A stretch of DNA of 64,000 nucleotides from Adiantum capillus-veneris (taxonomy: Eukaryota > Streptophyta > Polypodiopsida > Polypodiales > Pteridaceae), in assembly GCA_014529385.2 (NCBI GenBank), contig CM043953.1, positions 109,002,549-109,066,548 of the forward strand. Reading direction: 5' to 3'. This document shows positions 63,739-64,000 of the stretch, piece after piece (position 1 is the stretch's first letter; each line of letters starts with the position of its first letter). The position numbers were made by a program, and so were the translations under genes. Under the pieces are notes generated by a model. The model ran no database searches. It was not told where the DNA came from and saw nothing but the letters and a program-made list of their open reading frames with translations.

Positions 63739-64000
63739 TTTGGTTTCTCTTTTCTTGCTTAAGAAGAGAGATCCTTAAGTGGCCTATTAATGGTTTATTT
63801 TGTTAATTATATTAGGGTAAGTAGGACTGGGATCTATTATCAATTTTGTTGAGCCCATTATGTGGGATATGGTGCACACATTGGGAGCTTTGGTCTTAAT
63901 AATGGGGTCTCTTTTAGACTTTTCTTTCCGAGAAAAATATCCTTCTATTAGTTAATGAAAACTGCCCGTAGGGCTACAACCACCTCTGCAAGAGAGGGCC

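Overview
The window reads as plant nuclear DNA made almost entirely of transposable elements and their debris. It holds Ty1/copia elements primed by initiator tRNA-Met (TGGTATCAGAGC), Ty3/gypsy-like gag and protease remnants, a CACTA (En/Spm) element with a plant transposase-24-like spliced gene, a plant LINE ORF1 of the DUF4283 plus zinc-knuckle type, and small inverted-repeat elements. Long CT/GA, GT and AT microsatellites and runs of 13-33 G or C are frequent. The species cannot be fixed from this alone. A large repeat-rich land-plant genome, perhaps a fern or other non-seed plant, is a guess. No tRNA, rRNA, CRISPR or bacterial-type operon was seen.

Layout. 0.36-4.8 kb: copy 1 of a gag-only retroelement (CT-rich long repeat with TATA box and G-run, leader, gag, zinc knuckle). 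4.8-8.1 kb: a tandem satellite with 140/180-bp units, split by an 871-bp solo-LTR-like insertion. 8.1-10.4 kb: a diverged minus-strand copy of the CT-rich long repeat. 11.2-16.7 kb: a spliced gene-like region on the minus strand, with one intron filled by an LTR-like insertion (14.08-15.54 kb). 16.9-17.9 kb: GT repeats followed by an array of CACGTG-containing inverted repeats. 18.0-19.0 kb: unidentified coding remnants. 20.1-25.3 kb: a complete copia element (family A, minus). 25.7-26.0 kb: a gypsy protease remnant. 27.3-32.7 kb: a complete copia element (family B, minus). 32.9-34.8 kb: a minus-strand gypsy gag and LTR fragment. 34.8-46.0 kb: copy 2 of the gag-only element, with a family B copia (41.0-44.8 kb) inside its 3' long repeat. 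46.4-61.9 kb: a minus-strand LINE fragment, interrupted by a family A copia (47.0-52.4 kb, itself carrying a 288-bp MITE) and by a 7.7-kb CACTA element (53.07-60.81 kb). 62-64 kb: a CT microsatellite, then a possible LTR/primer-binding site at the right edge.

Insertion order can be read from target-site duplications and from paralogous uninterrupted copies. CACTA entered the LINE (TSD AAG). The LINE/CACTA junction was then tandemly duplicated. A copia then entered one copy of that duplication. A MITE then entered the copia reverse transcriptase. Separately, a family B copia entered the long repeat of the gag-only element (TSD CCCCA), and the interrupted sequence matches copy 2 once the insert is removed.

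Most striking: six otherwise divergent LTR-like sequences carry a short hairpin followed by TGGTGCCCC close to the LTR end, one of them with a compensatory base-pair change. Three of them also place a G-run of variable length about 30 bp after the TATA box, where transcription should start.
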